Positions 1 to 10,427 of a stretch of 64,000 nucleotides of DNA are shown here, in pieces. The position numbers and the translations under genes are program-made. The notes beneath the pieces are model-generated. The model saw only the letters and a list, made by a program, of their open reading frames with translations. It had not been told where the DNA came from and searched no databases. How positions within the stretch are numbered: position 1 is the stretch's first letter; every line of letters starts with the position of its first letter. Origin of the DNA: Pseudomonas sp. J452 (lineage in GTDB: Bacteria > Pseudomonadota > Gammaproteobacteria > Pseudomonadales > Pseudomonadaceae); contig NZ_CP088294.1 in NCBI RefSeq assembly GCF_024666525.1, positions 372,001 through 436,000 on the forward strand, read 5' to 3'.

Positions 1-531
1 CAGGGCCTGGGACCAGGCGTACACCAGCTCGGGATCGATCACTTCATCCTGCTCGGGCTGGATCACCACCAGCTCGCCGCCGTCCGGCAGACGCTCCGGC
101 GCCTGCAGGCGCTGCACCGCTGGGGCGACCATGAACAGTCGCTCGACGGCAATGCCCTGCTGTTCCAGGCGCCCGGCGGTCGCCGCGGCGACGAAGCCGC
201 CGAAAGAGAAGCCACAGAGGATCAGCGGCAACTGCGGCTGCTGCGCGCGCAGCCAGTGCGCAACGGCCTCGGCATCGTCCACTTCGCCGCTGCCCATGTC
301 ATGACTGCCGGCGCTGGCGCCGACGCCACGGTAGTTGAAACGCAGGGTGCTGTAGCCCATGTCGCGCACCGCGCGTTGCAGGGTAGAGACCACCTTGTTG
401 AGCATGGTGCCGCCCTGCACCGGGTTGGGGTGGCAGATCAGCGCAACGCCTTTGGCGTCCGGCACTTCAAGGTAGAGGGCTTCCAGCGGGCCGCAGGGGC
501 CGTCGAGGGAGAGAGGGGTTTCGCGGATCAA
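1..531 (-). CDS. alpha/beta hydrolase, partial (C-terminus beyond window)
   Basis: The reverse strand reads through from about 531 to the window edge as a small alpha/beta hydrolase. It has the early block LDGPCGPLEAL, then CHPNPVQGGTMLNKVV (the oxyanion-region HPNP type), NYRGVGAS, and the nucleophile elbow CGFSFGG (G-F-S-F-G). This matches the prokaryotic hydrolase usually found beside yhcB in Pseudomonas; its substrate is unknown. No ATG is present. I chose TTG at 531 because a GGAG lies nine bases upstream and the next residues (IRETPLSLDGP) look like the family's N-terminus. In-frame GTG codons at 567 and further upstream are alternatives. It is divergent from zapG. Confidence 0.8.
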   Translation of the reverse strand, partial: MIRETPLSLDGPCGPLEALYLEVPDAKGVALICHPNPVQGGTMLNKVVSTLQRAVRDMGYSTLRFNYRGVGASAGSHDMGSGEVDDAEAVAHWLRAQQPQLPLILCGFSFGGFVAAATAGRLEQQGIAVERLFMVAPAVQRLQAPERLPDGGELVVIQPEQDEVIDPELVYAWSQAL

Positions 532-666
532 CTGCGGGAACTCCGTGACCCCGGATCGGGTCGACACGTCTTGGTTAGGCACAACGCACAACACGGCTCG
601 CAAGCGGTATACAGCGCGGTTTGGAGCCGCTACCGTAAAGCAAAGCCGTATAGAGAGGAAGGACTC

Positions 667-1101
667 GTGGAACAGACGATCACGCCCTGGTTGCTCCCCG
701 CCATCGCCCTGCTGGCAGGCATCGCCATTGGCTTTCTGGTGGCGCGCCTGCTGCCCAACGCCGCGCCCAATCGCACCCAGCGCCAGCTGGATGACATGCA
801 GCAGCGCTTCGACTCCTACCAGAGCGAAGTGGTGACCCACTTCAACACCACCGCCAGCCTGGTGAAGAAACTCACCCAGAGCTACCAGGAAGTGCAGGAA
901 CACTTGTCCGAAGGCGCCAACCGCCTGGCCCTTGACGAGCTGACCCGCCAGCGCCTGCTCGCCGCCCTGCAAACCGACGAAGGCAGCGAGAAACGCGAGC
1001 GCCTGACCCCGCCAAAGAACAACGAAATGCCCAAGGACTACGCGCCGAAAGCGCCGGATGCGCCGGGCACGCTGGACGAAACCTTCGGCCTCAAGCGTTG
1101 A
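667..1101 (+). CDS. zapG: ZapG/YhcB family inner-membrane protein (DUF1043)
   Basis: A 144-residue protein with one N-terminal membrane segment (LLPAIALLAGIAIGFLVARLL, about residues 8-28), a long charged coiled-coil stretch (about 35-105) and a disordered Lys/Pro-rich tail. This is the YhcB/ZapG layout, a family linked to cell-envelope growth and division. The GTG start at 667 is preceded by GAGGAAGGA, a strong ribosome-binding site, and places the membrane helix at the N-terminus. The same frame is open further upstream, but that part overlaps the hydrolase gene and is not family-like. A terminator follows closely. Confidence 0.85.
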   Translation: MEQTITPWLLPAIALLAGIAIGFLVARLLPNAAPNRTQRQLDDMQQRFDSYQSEVVTHFNTTASLVKKLTQSYQEVQEHLSEGANRLALDELTRQRLLAALQTDEGSEKRERLTPPKNNEMPKDYAPKAPDAPGTLDETFGLKR

Positions 1102-1120
1102 TCTGCGCTTAACCGCCGAG

Positions 1121-1150
1121 AAAAAGCCCCGCCCAGTGCGGGGTTTTTTA
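1121..1150. terminator. intrinsic terminator after zapG
   Basis: An A-run, a CCCCGC/GCGGGG stem with a short loop, and a T-run make a rho-independent terminator that could work in both directions. Confidence 0.75.
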
Positions 1151-1152
1151 TA

Positions 1153-1345
1153 GGCTATGTACCGGTTACGCGTTGCTACGCAGCGCTCTGGTTTAGGTCA
1201 AACGCTCGCGGTGGCTGCTCTGGCTGTTCGTGGGAGCGAATTCATTCGCGATCAGGGCCCGCGCGCCGAGCAGCCTGGCTATCGCGGATAAACCCGCTCC
1301 CACTAAAGCTAAATCGTCCGTATCACACGGATCTAGTACATAGCC
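1153..1345. repeat. composite REP-pair element with GGCTATGTA ends (copy 1)
   Basis: An inverted pair (GTGGGAGCGAATTCATTCGC at 1230 against GCGGATAAACCCGCTCCCAC ending at 1303) lies inside outer inverted ends GGCTATGTA (1153-1161) and TACATAGCC (1337-1345). The same arrangement recurs at 6540-6715. It is non-coding; the short minus-strand open frame across it is not a gene. Confidence 0.7.
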
Positions 1346-1376
1346 TTTTACAGCTAAAGCCCTGCGAGATCGCTCT

Positions 1377-1457
1377 TGTAGGAGCCAGCTTGCTGGTGAT
1401 TGATCGACGTGCAGCGCTGATTGCCAGCAAGGACTAGGCGTCCCCCTGGCTCCTACA
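1377..1457. repeat. REP-type inverted pair, GTAGGAGCCAGCTTGCTGG family
   Basis: The inverted arms TGTAGGAGCCAGCTTGCTGG and CCAGCAAGG...GGCTCCTACA are typical of Pseudomonas REP pairs. A near-identical copy in reverse orientation lies at 40120-40201 and related copies at 14588 and 57864. Together with the neighbouring element it fills the gap between zapG and cysNC (1151-1527), where I see no gene. Confidence 0.75.
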
Positions 1458-1527
1458 GAGCACGCATCGGGCGACAGACACCGAATGCGGTCGCCCCACG
1501 CCAAGCCCGGGCTGAGTGAGCGCGCAC

Positions 1528-1558
1528 AAAAAAGCCCCGCACCTGGCGGGGCTTTTTG
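1528..1558 (-). terminator. intrinsic terminator of the cysD-cysNC operon
   Basis: The A-run, GCCCCGC/GCGGGGC stem and T-run lie just past the cysNC stop codon; read on the minus strand it ends the operon. Confidence 0.8.
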
Positions 1559-1569
1559 ATTACAGAAGC

Positions 1570-3468
1570 TTAGATCGCGCCGCGGCTACGCAGCAGATCG
1601 AGCACCTGCTTGACGCCCTCTTCCACCGACAGGCTCTGGGTGTCGATCACCAGATCGGCATTCAGCGGGATGTCGTACGGGAAGGACTCGCCCGGGATGT
1701 TGTCGCCAGCGGCGGCATACAGGCCCTGCGGGTCACGCTCGCGGCACACGGCCGGCGAAGCCTGGACGTAGACAGTGAGCAGGCGCTCGTTGCCGATCAG
1801 CGCCTTGGCCTGTTCGCGGCCTTCGGCATCCGGGGCGACGAACGCGGCCAGGGTCAGCAGGCCGGCTTCGTTGAACTGACGCGCCACGTGGGCGGCGCGA
1901 CGCCAGTTCTCGGTACGCCCGGCACGGTCCTGCGGCAGGCCCTTGTTCAGGTCGTGACGCAGGTTCTGGCCATCCAGCACATACACGGCACGCCCCATGT
2001 CGAACAGCTTGCGCTCCACGGCGTAGGCCAGGGTGCTCTTGCCGGCGCCGGACAGGCCGCTGAACAGCACGGTGGCCGGCTGCTGGCCGAAGCGGGTAGC
2101 ACGCTCTTCGGTGGATACGTGGGCCAGTTCACCGTGATGACTGCTGCCACCCGCGCCGACGGCATCGGCGATGATCATGCCGGCACCGACGGTGCCGTTG
2201 GTCAGGCGGTCGATGACGATGAAGGCGCCAGTGGTGCGGTTGTGTGCGTAGCCGTCGAGGGCGATCGGGGCGTCGAGGGCGACCTTGACCTTGCCAATCT
2301 CGTTGAGCTGCAAGCTGCTCGCCGCGCCCTCTTCCAGGGTATTCACATCGACGCGGTGGGCGATGCTGGCAATCGAGCCCGGCACGTAGCTGGTGGCGCG
2401 CTTGATGTCGTATTTCTTGCCCGGCAGCATCGGTTCTTCGGCCATCCACACCAGCATGGCGTCGAAACTGTCGACCACCTGCGGGCGGTTGTCGGCATGC
2501 ACCAGCATGTCGCCACGGGAGACGTCGATCTCGTCTTCCAGGGTCAGGGTGATCGCCTGGCCCGGACCGGCCTGCTCCAGCTCACCTTCGAAGGTGACGA
2601 TGGATTTGATCTTGCTGCCCTTGCCCGACGGCAGGGCGATGACTTCATCGCCCTTGCGCACGATGCCGCTGGCCAGGGTGCCGGCGAAACCGCGGAAGTT
2701 CAGGTTGGGACGGTTGACGTACTGCACCGGGAAACGCAGGTCGTCGAAGTTGCGATCACCCGCCACTTCCACGGTCTCGAGAATTTCCATCAGCGACTGG
2801 CCGGTGTACCAGGGCGACTGCTCGCTCTTGTTCACCACGTTGTCGCCTTTCAGCGCCGACATCGGCACGAAGTGCATCGAACTTGGCTTGAAGGCAATGC
2901 CTTCGACAAACGTCAGGTAATCGCTCTTGATCTGCTCGAACACGCCCTGATCGAAGCCCTTGAGGTCCATCTTGTTGACGGCGATGACGATGTGCTTGAT
3001 GCCCAGCAGCGACGCAATAAAGCTGTGGCGCTTGGTCTGGGTCTGCACGCCGTAACGGGCGTCGATCAGGATGATCGCCAGGTCGCAGTTGGACGCGCCG
3101 GTGGCCATGTTGCGCGTGTACTGCTCATGGCCGGGGGTGTCGGCAATGATGAACTTGCGTTTGGTGGTGCTGAAATAGCGGTACGCCACATCGATGGTGA
3201 TGCCTTGCTCGCGCTCGGCCTGCAGACCGTCGACCAGCAGCGCCAGGTCGATATCTTCACCGGTGGTGCCGACTTTCTTGGAATCCTTGGTGATGGCGTC
3301 CAGATGGTCTTCATAGATCATCTTGGAGTCATGCAGCAGGCGGCCGATCAGGGTGCTCTTGCCGTCGTCGACGTTGCCGCACGTCAGGAAGCGCAGCAGC
3401 TCTTTACGCTCGTGCTGGGCCAGGTAGGCGAGGATGTCCTCGCTGATCAGTTCGGATTGGTGCGACAT
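1570..3468 (-). CDS. cysNC: bifunctional sulfate adenylyltransferase subunit 1 / APS kinase (CysNC)
   Basis: A 632-residue fusion. The N-terminal EF-Tu-like GTPase (CysN) has GNVDDGKST (residues 31-39), DTPGHEQY and NKMD. After the beta-barrel domains, a C-terminal APS kinase (CysC) begins near residue 450 with P-loop GLSGAGKST around 470 and the [10 protein letters not shown] signature. CysN couples GTP hydrolysis to APS formation by CysD, and CysC phosphorylates APS to PAPS, for cytoplasmic sulfate assimilation. The start at MSHQSEL is chosen because it lies one base after the cysD stop and begins the conserved N-terminus. The second gene of a two-gene operon. Confidence 0.97.
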   Translation of the reverse strand: MSHQSELISEDILAYLAQHERKELLRFLTCGNVDDGKSTLIGRLLHDSKMIYEDHLDAITKDSKKVGTTGEDIDLALLVDGLQAEREQGITIDVAYRYFSTTKRKFIIADTPGHEQYTRNMATGASNCDLAIILIDARYGVQTQTKRHSFIASLLGIKHIVIAVNKMDLKGFDQGVFEQIKSDYLTFVEGIAFKPSSMHFVPMSALKGDNVVNKSEQSPWYTGQSLMEILETVEVAGDRNFDDLRFPVQYVNRPNLNFRGFAGTLASGIVRKGDEVIALPSGKGSKIKSIVTFEGELEQAGPGQAITLTLEDEIDVSRGDMLVHADNRPQVVDSFDAMLVWMAEEPMLPGKKYDIKRATSYVPGSIASIAHRVDVNTLEEGAASSLQLNEIGKVKVALDAPIALDGYAHNRTTGAFIVIDRLTNGTVGAGMIIADAVGAGGSSHHGELAHVSTEERATRFGQQPATVLFSGLSGAGKSTLAYAVERKLFDMGRAVYVLDGQNLRHDLNKGLPQDRAGRTENWRRAAHVARQFNEAGLLTLAAFVAPDAEGREQAKALIGNERLLTVYVQASPAVCRERDPQGLYAAAGDNIPGESFPYDIPLNADLVIDTQSLSVEEGVKQVLDLLRSRGAI

Positions 3469-3469
3469 A

Positions 3470-4387
3470 TTAAAAGTACCCCTGACGTTTCTTCTCTTCC
3501 ATCGAGCCGGAAGAGTCATGGTCGATGACTCGGCCTTGGCGCTCAGAGGTTTTGGCCAGCAACATTTCCTGAATGATTTCCGGCAGGGTGCTGGCGGTGG
3601 ATTCCACGGCGCCAGTCAGCGGGTAGCAACCCAGGGTACGGAAGCGCACCATCTTTTTATGGATGCTGGCTTTCTGCTCAGGGGTGAGGTGTTCGAGGAT
3701 GCGCTCGTCGTCGATCATGATCAGCGCGCCGTTCATCTCGATCACTTCGCGCTCTTCGGCGAAGTACAGCGGCACAATCGGGATGCTTTCCAGATAGATG
3801 TACTGCCAGATATCCAGCTCGGTCCAGTTGGACAGCGGGAATACGCGGATCGACTCGCCTTTCTTGACGTTGCCGTTGTACACGTTCCACAGCTCGGGAC
3901 GCTGGTTCTTCGGGTCCCAGCGGTGCTTGCTGTCGCGGAAGGAATACACGCGCTCCTTGGCGCGCGACTTCTCTTCGTCGCGGCGCGCGCCACCGAAGGC
4001 GGCATCGAAACCGTACTGGTCCAGCGCCTGCTTGAGACCCTCGGTTTTCATCACGTCAGTGTGCTTGGCACTGCCGTAGGTGAAGGGGTTCATGTCCTGA
4101 GCCACACCATCGGGATTGGTGTGGGTGATCAAGTCCAGGCCGTACTCTTTGACCATCTTCTCGCGGAAGCTGTACATCTCCTGGAATTTCCAGCGTGTAT
4201 CGACGTGCATAACCGGGAACGGCAGCTTGCCGGGGAAAAAGGCCTTGCGTGCCAGGTGCAGCATCACGGCAGAGTCTTTGCCGATGGAATACAGCATCAC
4301 CGGGTTGTCGAATTCGGCGGCCACTTCACGAATGATGTGGATACTTTCCGCCTCGAGCTGTTTCAGGTGCGTCAGTTTATCGAGCAT
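3470..4387 (-). CDS. cysD: sulfate adenylyltransferase subunit 2 (CysD)
   Basis: A 305-residue ATP pyrophosphatase family protein. The PP-loop SIGKDS is at residues 34-39, followed by the HVDTRWKF and [14 protein letters not shown] blocks and the C-terminal RQGYF end typical of CysD. It forms ATP sulfurylase with CysN and makes adenosine 5'-phosphosulfate from ATP and sulfate. It is the promoter-proximal gene of cysD-cysNC. The upstream gap (4388-4519) is partly AT-rich, as expected for a CysB-regulated promoter, but I could not define a site. Confidence 0.97.
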   Translation of the reverse strand: MLDKLTHLKQLEAESIHIIREVAAEFDNPVMLYSIGKDSAVMLHLARKAFFPGKLPFPVMHVDTRWKFQEMYSFREKMVKEYGLDLITHTNPDGVAQDMNPFTYGSAKHTDVMKTEGLKQALDQYGFDAAFGGARRDEEKSRAKERVYSFRDSKHRWDPKNQRPELWNVYNGNVKKGESIRVFPLSNWTELDIWQYIYLESIPIVPLYFAEEREVIEMNGALIMIDDERILEHLTPEQKASIHKKMVRFRTLGCYPLTGAVESTASTLPEIIQEMLLAKTSERQGRVIDHDSSGSMEEKKRQGYF

Positions 4388-4519
4388 GGCTTATCACAGA
4401 TCTGGGAATGAACGGCCGGCGGGCCGTGGACGAGCGCGCACTCTAGCACAGCGCCCTCTTCTATTCAGGCAGCCTCTTAGATCGAAAAGATCTAGTTTTA
4501 TGCCCGAAGAATCAGCGGT

Positions 4520-5278
4520 TTATATGGGGTTCGGGCAGTCGATAAACAGGTGTTCGATGGCGAAGCGCCGCGCCAGGTAATCACCCAGGGCCTGCACACC
4601 ATAACGCTCGGTGGCATGGTGGCCGGCGGCGATAAAGCCGATGCCATTCTCGCGGGCGCTGTGGAAGGTCTGCTCCGAGGCCTCGCCGGTCAGGTACAGA
4701 TCGACCCCGGCGGCGATGGCATTGTCGATGTAGCCCTGGCCACCACCGGTGCACCAGCCGATCTTGCGCACCATGCCCTCGCCTTCCACCAGCAGCGGCT
4801 CGCGACCGAGCACTTCCTGCACCCGGCGGGCAAAATCGCGGGCGCTCATCGGTTCGGCCAGCGAGCCGAGCAGGCCTACCACCTTCGGGTTGTTCGGGTC
4901 GAGCGGCCCCTCCACGGTGATGTCGAGCTGCCGCGCCAGTTGCACGTTGTTACCGACTTCCGCGTGCAGATCCAGCGGCAGGTGGTAGGCCAGCAGACTG
5001 ATGTCGTTGCTCAGCAGGGTCTGCAGGCGGCGGCGCTTGATGCCGGTGATGCAGGAATCCTCGCCTTTCCAGAAATAGCCGTGGTGCACCAGCACCACAT
5101 CGGCCTCGGCCTCCACCGCGGCATCCAGCAGCGCCTGGCTGGCGGTGACACCGCTGACGATACGCCGCACCTGCGGCCGGCCCTCGACCTGCAGGCCGTT
5201 GGGGCAGTAATCGCTGATTCGTGCGGCATTCAGGAAGCGGTCGGCTTCCTCGACCAGGGTGCGCAGCGCGATAGCCAT
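4520..5278 (-). CDS. Nif3-like dinuclear metal centre protein (DUF34/YbgI)
   Basis: A 252-residue protein with the family's metal ligands: VLVHHGYFW near residue 64 and the C-terminal AGHHATERYGVQALG block. The middle contains CTGGGQGYID and YLTGEASEQT. Members bind two metal ions. They are often annotated as GTP cyclohydrolase I type 2 homologues, but the physiological role is unsettled. The start MAIALRTLVEEAD is in the usual place. The gene is divergent from algW. In P. aeruginosa I recall a murein transglycosylase gene between cysD and this one; it is not here. Confidence 0.9.
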   Translation of the reverse strand: MAIALRTLVEEADRFLNAARISDYCPNGLQVEGRPQVRRIVSGVTASQALLDAAVEAEADVVLVHHGYFWKGEDSCITGIKRRRLQTLLSNDISLLAYHLPLDLHAEVGNNVQLARQLDITVEGPLDPNNPKVVGLLGSLAEPMSARDFARRVQEVLGREPLLVEGEGMVRKIGWCTGGGQGYIDNAIAAGVDLYLTGEASEQTFHSARENGIGFIAAGHHATERYGVQALGDYLARRFAIEHLFIDCPNPI

Positions 5279-5390
5279 ACTGATTCCTCACAAGCTGTTG
5301 CGGACACTGCCTTCTGCGGCGGTGCCCCTCTATAATGCCGCCACCTTAAGGGCCACTCTTTGCCCTCGCAACCCTCAGGATTTTCCCTCA

Positions 5391-6533
5391 ATGCTCAAGG
5401 CCCTGCGTTTCTATGGCTGGCCCCTGCTGGTCGGCCTGCTGCTGGCGCTGCTGATCATCCAGCGTTACCCGCAATGGGTCGGCCTGCCCAGCCAGGACGT
5501 CAACCTGCGCCAGGCGCCGCGCTATGGTATCGCCCAGGAAGGTCCGGTGTCCTACGCCGAGGCAGTGGGCCTGGCCGCCCCGGCAGTGGCCAACCTGTAC
5601 ACCACCAAGGTGGTGAGCAAAGCCAGCCACCCACTGCTCGACGACCCGACCTTCCGCCGCTTCTTCGGCGACAACCTGCCCAAGCAGCGGCGCATGGAGT
5701 CGAGCCTGGGCTCGGCGGTGATCATGAGTCCGGAAGGCTATCTGCTGACCAACAACCATGTGGTGGCCGGCGCCGACCAGATAGTGGTGGCGCTCAAGGA
5801 CGGCCGCGAGACCCTGGCCCGGGTGATCGGCAGCGACCCGGAGACCGACCTGGCGGTGCTCAAGATCGACCTCAAGGACCTGCCAAGCATGACCCTCGGC
5901 CGCTCCGACCAGATCAACATCGGCGACGTCACCCTGGCCATCGGCAACCCCTTCGGCGTTGGCCAGACCGTGACCATGGGCATCATCAGCGCCACCGGGC
6001 GCAACCAGCTGGGCCTTAATACCTACGAGGACTTCATCCAGACCGACGCGGCGATCAACCCCGGCAACTCTGGCGGCGCGCTGGTCGATGCGCACGGCAA
6101 CCTGATCGGCATCAACACCGCGATCTTCTCCAAGTCCGGCGGTTCCCAGGGCATTGGCTTTGCCATTCCGGTGAAGCTGGCCACCGAAGTGATGAAGGCG
6201 ATCATCGAGCACGGCCAGGTGATCCGTGGCTGGCTGGGCATCGAGGTGCAGCCGCTGACCCCGGAGCTGGCGGAGTCCTTCGGCCTCGGCAGTCACTCGG
6301 GCATCCTGGTCGCCGGTATCTACCGCGACGGCCCGGCGCAGAAGGCTGGCCTGCAGCCAGGCGACCTGATCCTGACCATCGACGGCGAAGCGGCCATCGA
6401 CGGGCGCCGCTCGATGAACCAGGTGGCGCGGGCCAAGCCCGGCGGACAGGTCGCCATCGAGGTGCTGCGCGGCGGTGAGACCCTGGAGCTGACCGCCGAA
6501 ATCGGCGTGCGGCCACCGCAAAGCAACGAATAA
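5391..6533 (+). CDS. algW: periplasmic serine protease AlgW (DegS-type)
   Basis: A 380-residue protein with one N-terminal membrane anchor (about residues 8-25), a trypsin-like domain and one PDZ domain (about 270-370). The catalytic triad is visible: H123 in TNNHVVAG, D153 in DPETDLAVLKID and S227 in NPGNSGGAL. In Pseudomonas AlgW cleaves the anti-sigma factor MucA in the periplasm when the PDZ domain binds misfolded outer-membrane protein tails, starting AlgU release. The ATG at 5391 is chosen because it puts the anchor at the N-terminus; the frame continues upstream but is not conserved. Divergent from the Nif3-like gene. Confidence 0.96.
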   Translation: MLKALRFYGWPLLVGLLLALLIIQRYPQWVGLPSQDVNLRQAPRYGIAQEGPVSYAEAVGLAAPAVANLYTTKVVSKASHPLLDDPTFRRFFGDNLPKQRRMESSLGSAVIMSPEGYLLTNNHVVAGADQIVVALKDGRETLARVIGSDPETDLAVLKIDLKDLPSMTLGRSDQINIGDVTLAIGNPFGVGQTVTMGIISATGRNQLGLNTYEDFIQTDAAINPGNSGGALVDAHGNLIGINTAIFSKSGGSQGIGFAIPVKLATEVMKAIIEHGQVIRGWLGIEVQPLTPELAESFGLGSHSGILVAGIYRDGPAQKAGLQPGDLILTIDGEAAIDGRRSMNQVARAKPGGQVAIEVLRGGETLELTAEIGVRPPQSNE

Positions 6534-6539
6534 AGAAAA

Positions 6540-6715
6540 GGCTGTGTAGCCGTTACGTGTTGCTTGTATGCGGAAGGCACGCGCGGCACCTCTGGCTGTC
6601 CGTGGGAGCGAATTCATTCGCGATCAGGGCCAACGCTGAGCCGTCTGTTTATCGCGGATAAATCCGCTCCCACAAAAGCTCAATGACGGGTGCAGCACGC
6701 AACGAGCACATAGCC
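6540..6715. repeat. composite REP-pair element with GGCTRTGTA ends (copy 2)
   Basis: This is the second copy of the element at 1153-1345: outer ends GGCTGTGTA (6540-6548) and CACATAGCC (6707-6715) around the inner pair GTGGGAGCGAATTCATTCGC / GCGGATAAATCCGCTCCCAC. It fills the gap between algW and the phuW-like gene. Confidence 0.7.
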
Positions 6716-6752
6716 ATACTTTGGGCCATTCGCCGCGCACGAGCCGGCGCGC

Positions 6753-7637
6753 TTAACGGCGTAACTTGGCGCAGTGATCCTGGGCCGGCATGGCGGCGGT
6801 GTACCAGACATAGTCGGCGCTGTCCGCCGCCACCGTCTTGCCAACTTCGGCCAGCACCAGCACCGTATTACCCTGCCCGGCCGCCAGATCGCTCAGGTGC
6901 AGCGGCACGCCCAGGTCCTTGCGCACATGGAAGGCTCCAGCCAGCAGCACGGCCGGCTGCGGCGCGGCCAGCAGACGCTCGGCCATGCGCCGGTCGCGCT
7001 GCTGCTGCACGGCGAGCATGGCCGGCAGCTGGCTTTCCGGGAGCAGGCCGCAATGCGACTCGCGGATATCGGCGAACAGCGCATCCTGCACCGCCGGCGT
7101 GGTGGCCGCGCCGCTCGGCAGTGGCGGGCGCTGCTGGTAGATGGCCATGATCTCGCTGCGTTCGAGGTTGGCCGACAGCAACGGATAAGGCTGGCGCAGC
7201 GCTTCACTGACCAGCGCGCCATACAGCGACCAGTCCCAGCCCGGCTGCCAGGCCAGTGCGCCGATCAGGTCGCGCGGCGCGTTACCCACGCGGCTCTGCG
7301 CCTGCACTTGCGCCACCCGCGCCTGCTGGCTGGGCGTGAGCATTTCCAACAGCAGGCTGCCTTGCGCGCGACGCGCGGCCAACTCGCGCAGCAACCAGAG
7401 CTGCAGGGCGTGATGGTCCGGGTTGTCGTGCTGCTCACCGATCAGCAGGCGTGGCGCCTTGGCCAGGCGCTCGACCAGCTGTTGCGGCGTCAGTCGCTCG
7501 CCACTGGCCAGCTCGATAATCTGGCCCAGCTGGGGATGGTCGTGCCCCTCGGGGGCAATCGGCGCAGGTGGCGGCAGCCCGCCACTGGACTGGCAGGCCG
7601 CCAGCAGGGCTATACAGCAGAGCAACAGAATACGCAT
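6753..7637 (-). CDS. phuW: ChaN-family haem-binding lipoprotein, probable PhuW
   Basis: A 294-residue lipoprotein: signal peptide MRILLLCCIALLAAC with a LAAC lipobox, then a ChaN-type domain with LLIGEQHDNPDHH and LLAGAFHVRKDLG. ChaN proteins are iron-regulated lipoproteins that bind haem. The position at the end of the haem operon fits the P. aeruginosa gene called phuW; the symbol rests on this context. The ATG at 7637 is chosen for the signal peptide and the AAGGA upstream; an upstream ATG at 7679 would bury the signal. A REP element separates it from phuV, so it may be transcribed less than phuSTUV. Confidence 0.82.
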   Translation of the reverse strand: MRILLLCCIALLAACQSSGGLPPPAPIAPEGHDHPQLGQIIELASGERLTPQQLVERLAKAPRLLIGEQHDNPDHHALQLWLLRELAARRAQGSLLLEMLTPSQQARVAQVQAQSRVGNAPRDLIGALAWQPGWDWSLYGALVSEALRQPYPLLSANLERSEIMAIYQQRPPLPSGAATTPAVQDALFADIRESHCGLLPESQLPAMLAVQQQRDRRMAERLLAAPQPAVLLAGAFHVRKDLGVPLHLSDLAAGQGNTVLVLAEVGKTVAADSADYVWYTAAMPAQDHCAKLRR

Positions 7638-7664
7638 GCAAGTTTCCTTAGCGATCAAGCGGCG

Positions 7665-7713
7665 GTAGCCCGGATGCAATCCGGGGGCCGTTCCCGGATT
7701 GCATCCGGGCTAC
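7665..7713. repeat. REP palindrome, GTAGCCCGGATGCAAT family
   Basis: GTAGCCCGGATGCAATCCGG is followed by CCGGATTGCATCCGGGCTAC, a nearly perfect hairpin with a short loop. Related copies are at 14684-14737 and 29956-30014. Confidence 0.85.
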
Positions 7714-7721
7714 ATAAACAG

Positions 7722-8488
<767 letters not shown>

Positions 8489-8489
<1 letters not shown>

Positions 8490-9526
8490 CAGGTGCGCCC
8501 CCGTACCAGTAGATAGAGAAAGAACGGCGCGCCGAGCAGCGCGGTGACGATGCCAATCGGCAACTCCGCCGGCGCCAGCAGCAGGCGTGCGACCAGATCG
8601 GCCAGCAACAGCAGGCTGGCGCCGGCCAGCAGCGAAGCCGGCAGCAGCACGCGGTGATCGGGGCCGACCAGCAGGCGCATCAAATGCGGCACCACCAGGC
8701 CGATGAAGCCGATCAGACCGGCCGCGGCCACGGCGGCACCGACGCCCAGCGCCGTACACAGCACCAGCTCCAGCTTGATCCGCTCGACATCGAAACCCAG
8801 GTGGCGCGCCTCCGATTCGCCAAGCAACAGCGCATTCAGCGCCGCCGCCCGGCGCGGCAGCCACAGGGCCACACCGACCGTCACCAACAGCAGCGGCCAC
8901 AGTCGCGAATAGCTGGCGCCGTTGAGGCTGCCGAGGTTCCAGAAGGTCAGGCTGCGCAGGGTGGCGTCATCGGCCAGGTAGGTGAACAGCCCCACCCCGG
9001 CGCCGGCCATGGCAGTCATCGCCACCCCGGCCAGAAGCATGGTGGCGACATGGGTCTGTCCATCGCGGCGGCCGAAACGGTAGACCACCGCAGTCACCGC
9101 CAGCCCGCCGCCAAAGGCGCAGACCGACAACAGGTACGGGGCGAAGGCCGGCGGCAGGCCGCCCATGTAGCTGCCACCGACAATTGCGATGGCCGCCCCC
9201 AGCGCCGCGCCGCCCGACACCCCGACCAGGCCGGGATCGGCCAGCGGGTTGCGAAACAGGCCCTGCATGGCCACCCCGGACAGCGCCAGCACGGCGCCCA
9301 CGGCCAGGCCGAGCAGGCTACGCGGCAGGCGGATCTGCCCGAGGATCAGCTCGGCCTGCTGCAAGCCCTCGCCCTCCAGCGGCACGCCGAGCAGGCGCAG
9401 GGCCGCGTACAGGGTATCGGCCAGCGGCAGGCTGACCGGGCCCAGCGCCAGGGACAGCCACAACGCCAACAACAGCAACAGGCCCAGGCCGATCAGCAAT
9501 GGGCGAGGTCGAACAATGGCGGTCAT
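8489..9526 (-). CDS. phuU: haem ABC transporter permease (PhuU/HmuU, FecCD family)
   Basis: A 345-residue, strongly hydrophobic FecCD/BtuC-type permease with many predicted membrane helices and family blocks [35 protein letters not shown] and [20 protein letters not shown]. It forms the inner-membrane channel for haem delivered by PhuT. It overlaps phuT and phuV by four bases on either side (ATGA both times), so the genes are translationally coupled. Confidence 0.95.
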
Positions 9527-10416
9527 GGGCGGTTTTCGGCAGTCAGAGGGTGCGCGGAAGGATAAAAGGCTGCCGCCAGTACCGCCAGCGCATCCGGCAC
9601 ACGCGGACCCAGGCCACCGACCAGCAGGGTCGGGTCGAGATCGAGCAGGCGCCCTTCACGGCCGGCCTGGGTCTGCGCCAGGGCCGGGTTCTGTTCGAGC
9701 AGGGCGGCGCGCGCAGCGTCCCCGGCGAGGCCGCGGTCGGCGAAGATCACCACCTGCGGGTCCAGCGCCAGCAACGCTTCGCTGGAGATCGGCTTGTAGC
9801 CCTGATGCTCGCTGAGGTTGTGCCCGCCAGCCTGGGTAATCAACCAGGCGGCCAGAGTGTCCTTGCCGGCCATCAGGGTGTTACTGCCGACATGGCCGAG
9901 CAGCATCAGCACACGCGGCGCCTGCTGCTGGCGCTGTGCCTGATTGACCCAGGCGGCCTGGCGCTGCAGGCGCTTGCGGTAGGCATCCATGCTGGCCCGG
10001 GCCTGCTGCGGCGTACCGAGCAACTGCCCGAGGCGCTGCAGGTTGTGCTCCAGAGTGTTCAGGCTGGCCTGCGCCGAGAGCAGCTCGACCTGCACGCCCG
10101 CCGCCTTGAGTTGCTCCAGCACCGGCGGCGGGCCCATTTCCTCGCTGCCGAGCAGCAGGTCCGGACGCAGGGCCAGCACGCCTTCGGCAGCCAGCTGGCG
10201 CTGGTAACCCACGCCCGGCAACTGGCGCAGGGACTGCGGGTACTGGCTGGTGCTGTCGACCCCGACCAGCTTGCCCTCACCGCCTAGGGCCACCACCCAC
10301 TCACTGAGCGAGCCACCGGCACTGACCCAGCGTTGCGGCAAGGCTTCGCCGGCAACTAGTGCCGAGCTAAACAGCAGACCGGCACAGGCGCCGGCCATCA
10401 ATTTGCCCAGATCCAT
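9523..10416 (-). CDS. phuT: periplasmic haem-binding protein (PhuT)
   Basis: A 297-residue class III (TroA/BtuF-like) binding protein with a signal peptide (about residues 1-23, cleavage near LVAGEA). The tyrosine at position 71 (GVGYQRQL) is where the haem-ligand Tyr of PhuT is reported. It carries haem from the outer-membrane receptor to PhuUV. The ATG at 10416 is chosen for the signal peptide and AGGGGAAG upstream; the longer frame would add a non-hydrophobic leader. Confidence 0.94.
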   Translation of the reverse strand: MDLGKLMAGACAGLLFSSALVAGEALPQRWVSAGGSLSEWVVALGGEGKLVGVDSTSQYPQSLRQLPGVGYQRQLAAEGVLALRPDLLLGSEEMGPPPVLEQLKAAGVQVELLSAQASLNTLEHNLQRLGQLLGTPQQARASMDAYRKRLQRQAAWVNQAQRQQQAPRVLMLLGHVGSNTLMAGKDTLAAWLITQAGGHNLSEHQGYKPISSEALLALDPQVVIFADRGLAGDAARAALLEQNPALAQTQAGREGRLLDLDPTLLVGGLGPRVPDALAVLAAAFYPSAHPLTAENRP

Positions 10417-10427
10417 TGGTCTTCCCC

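Noticed and set aside
1193..1504. A 103-codon minus-strand frame between zapG and cysNC
   Set aside because: It is built from two REP-type repeats and has no similarity to proteins.
1516..3528. A 670-codon plus-strand frame antisense to cysNC (with similar ones opposite cysD, pgi, thiC, the RND gene and acsA/DUF2236)
   Set aside because: Same codon-bias shadow effect; low-complexity translations and no ribosome-binding sites. The minus-strand genes are unmistakable.
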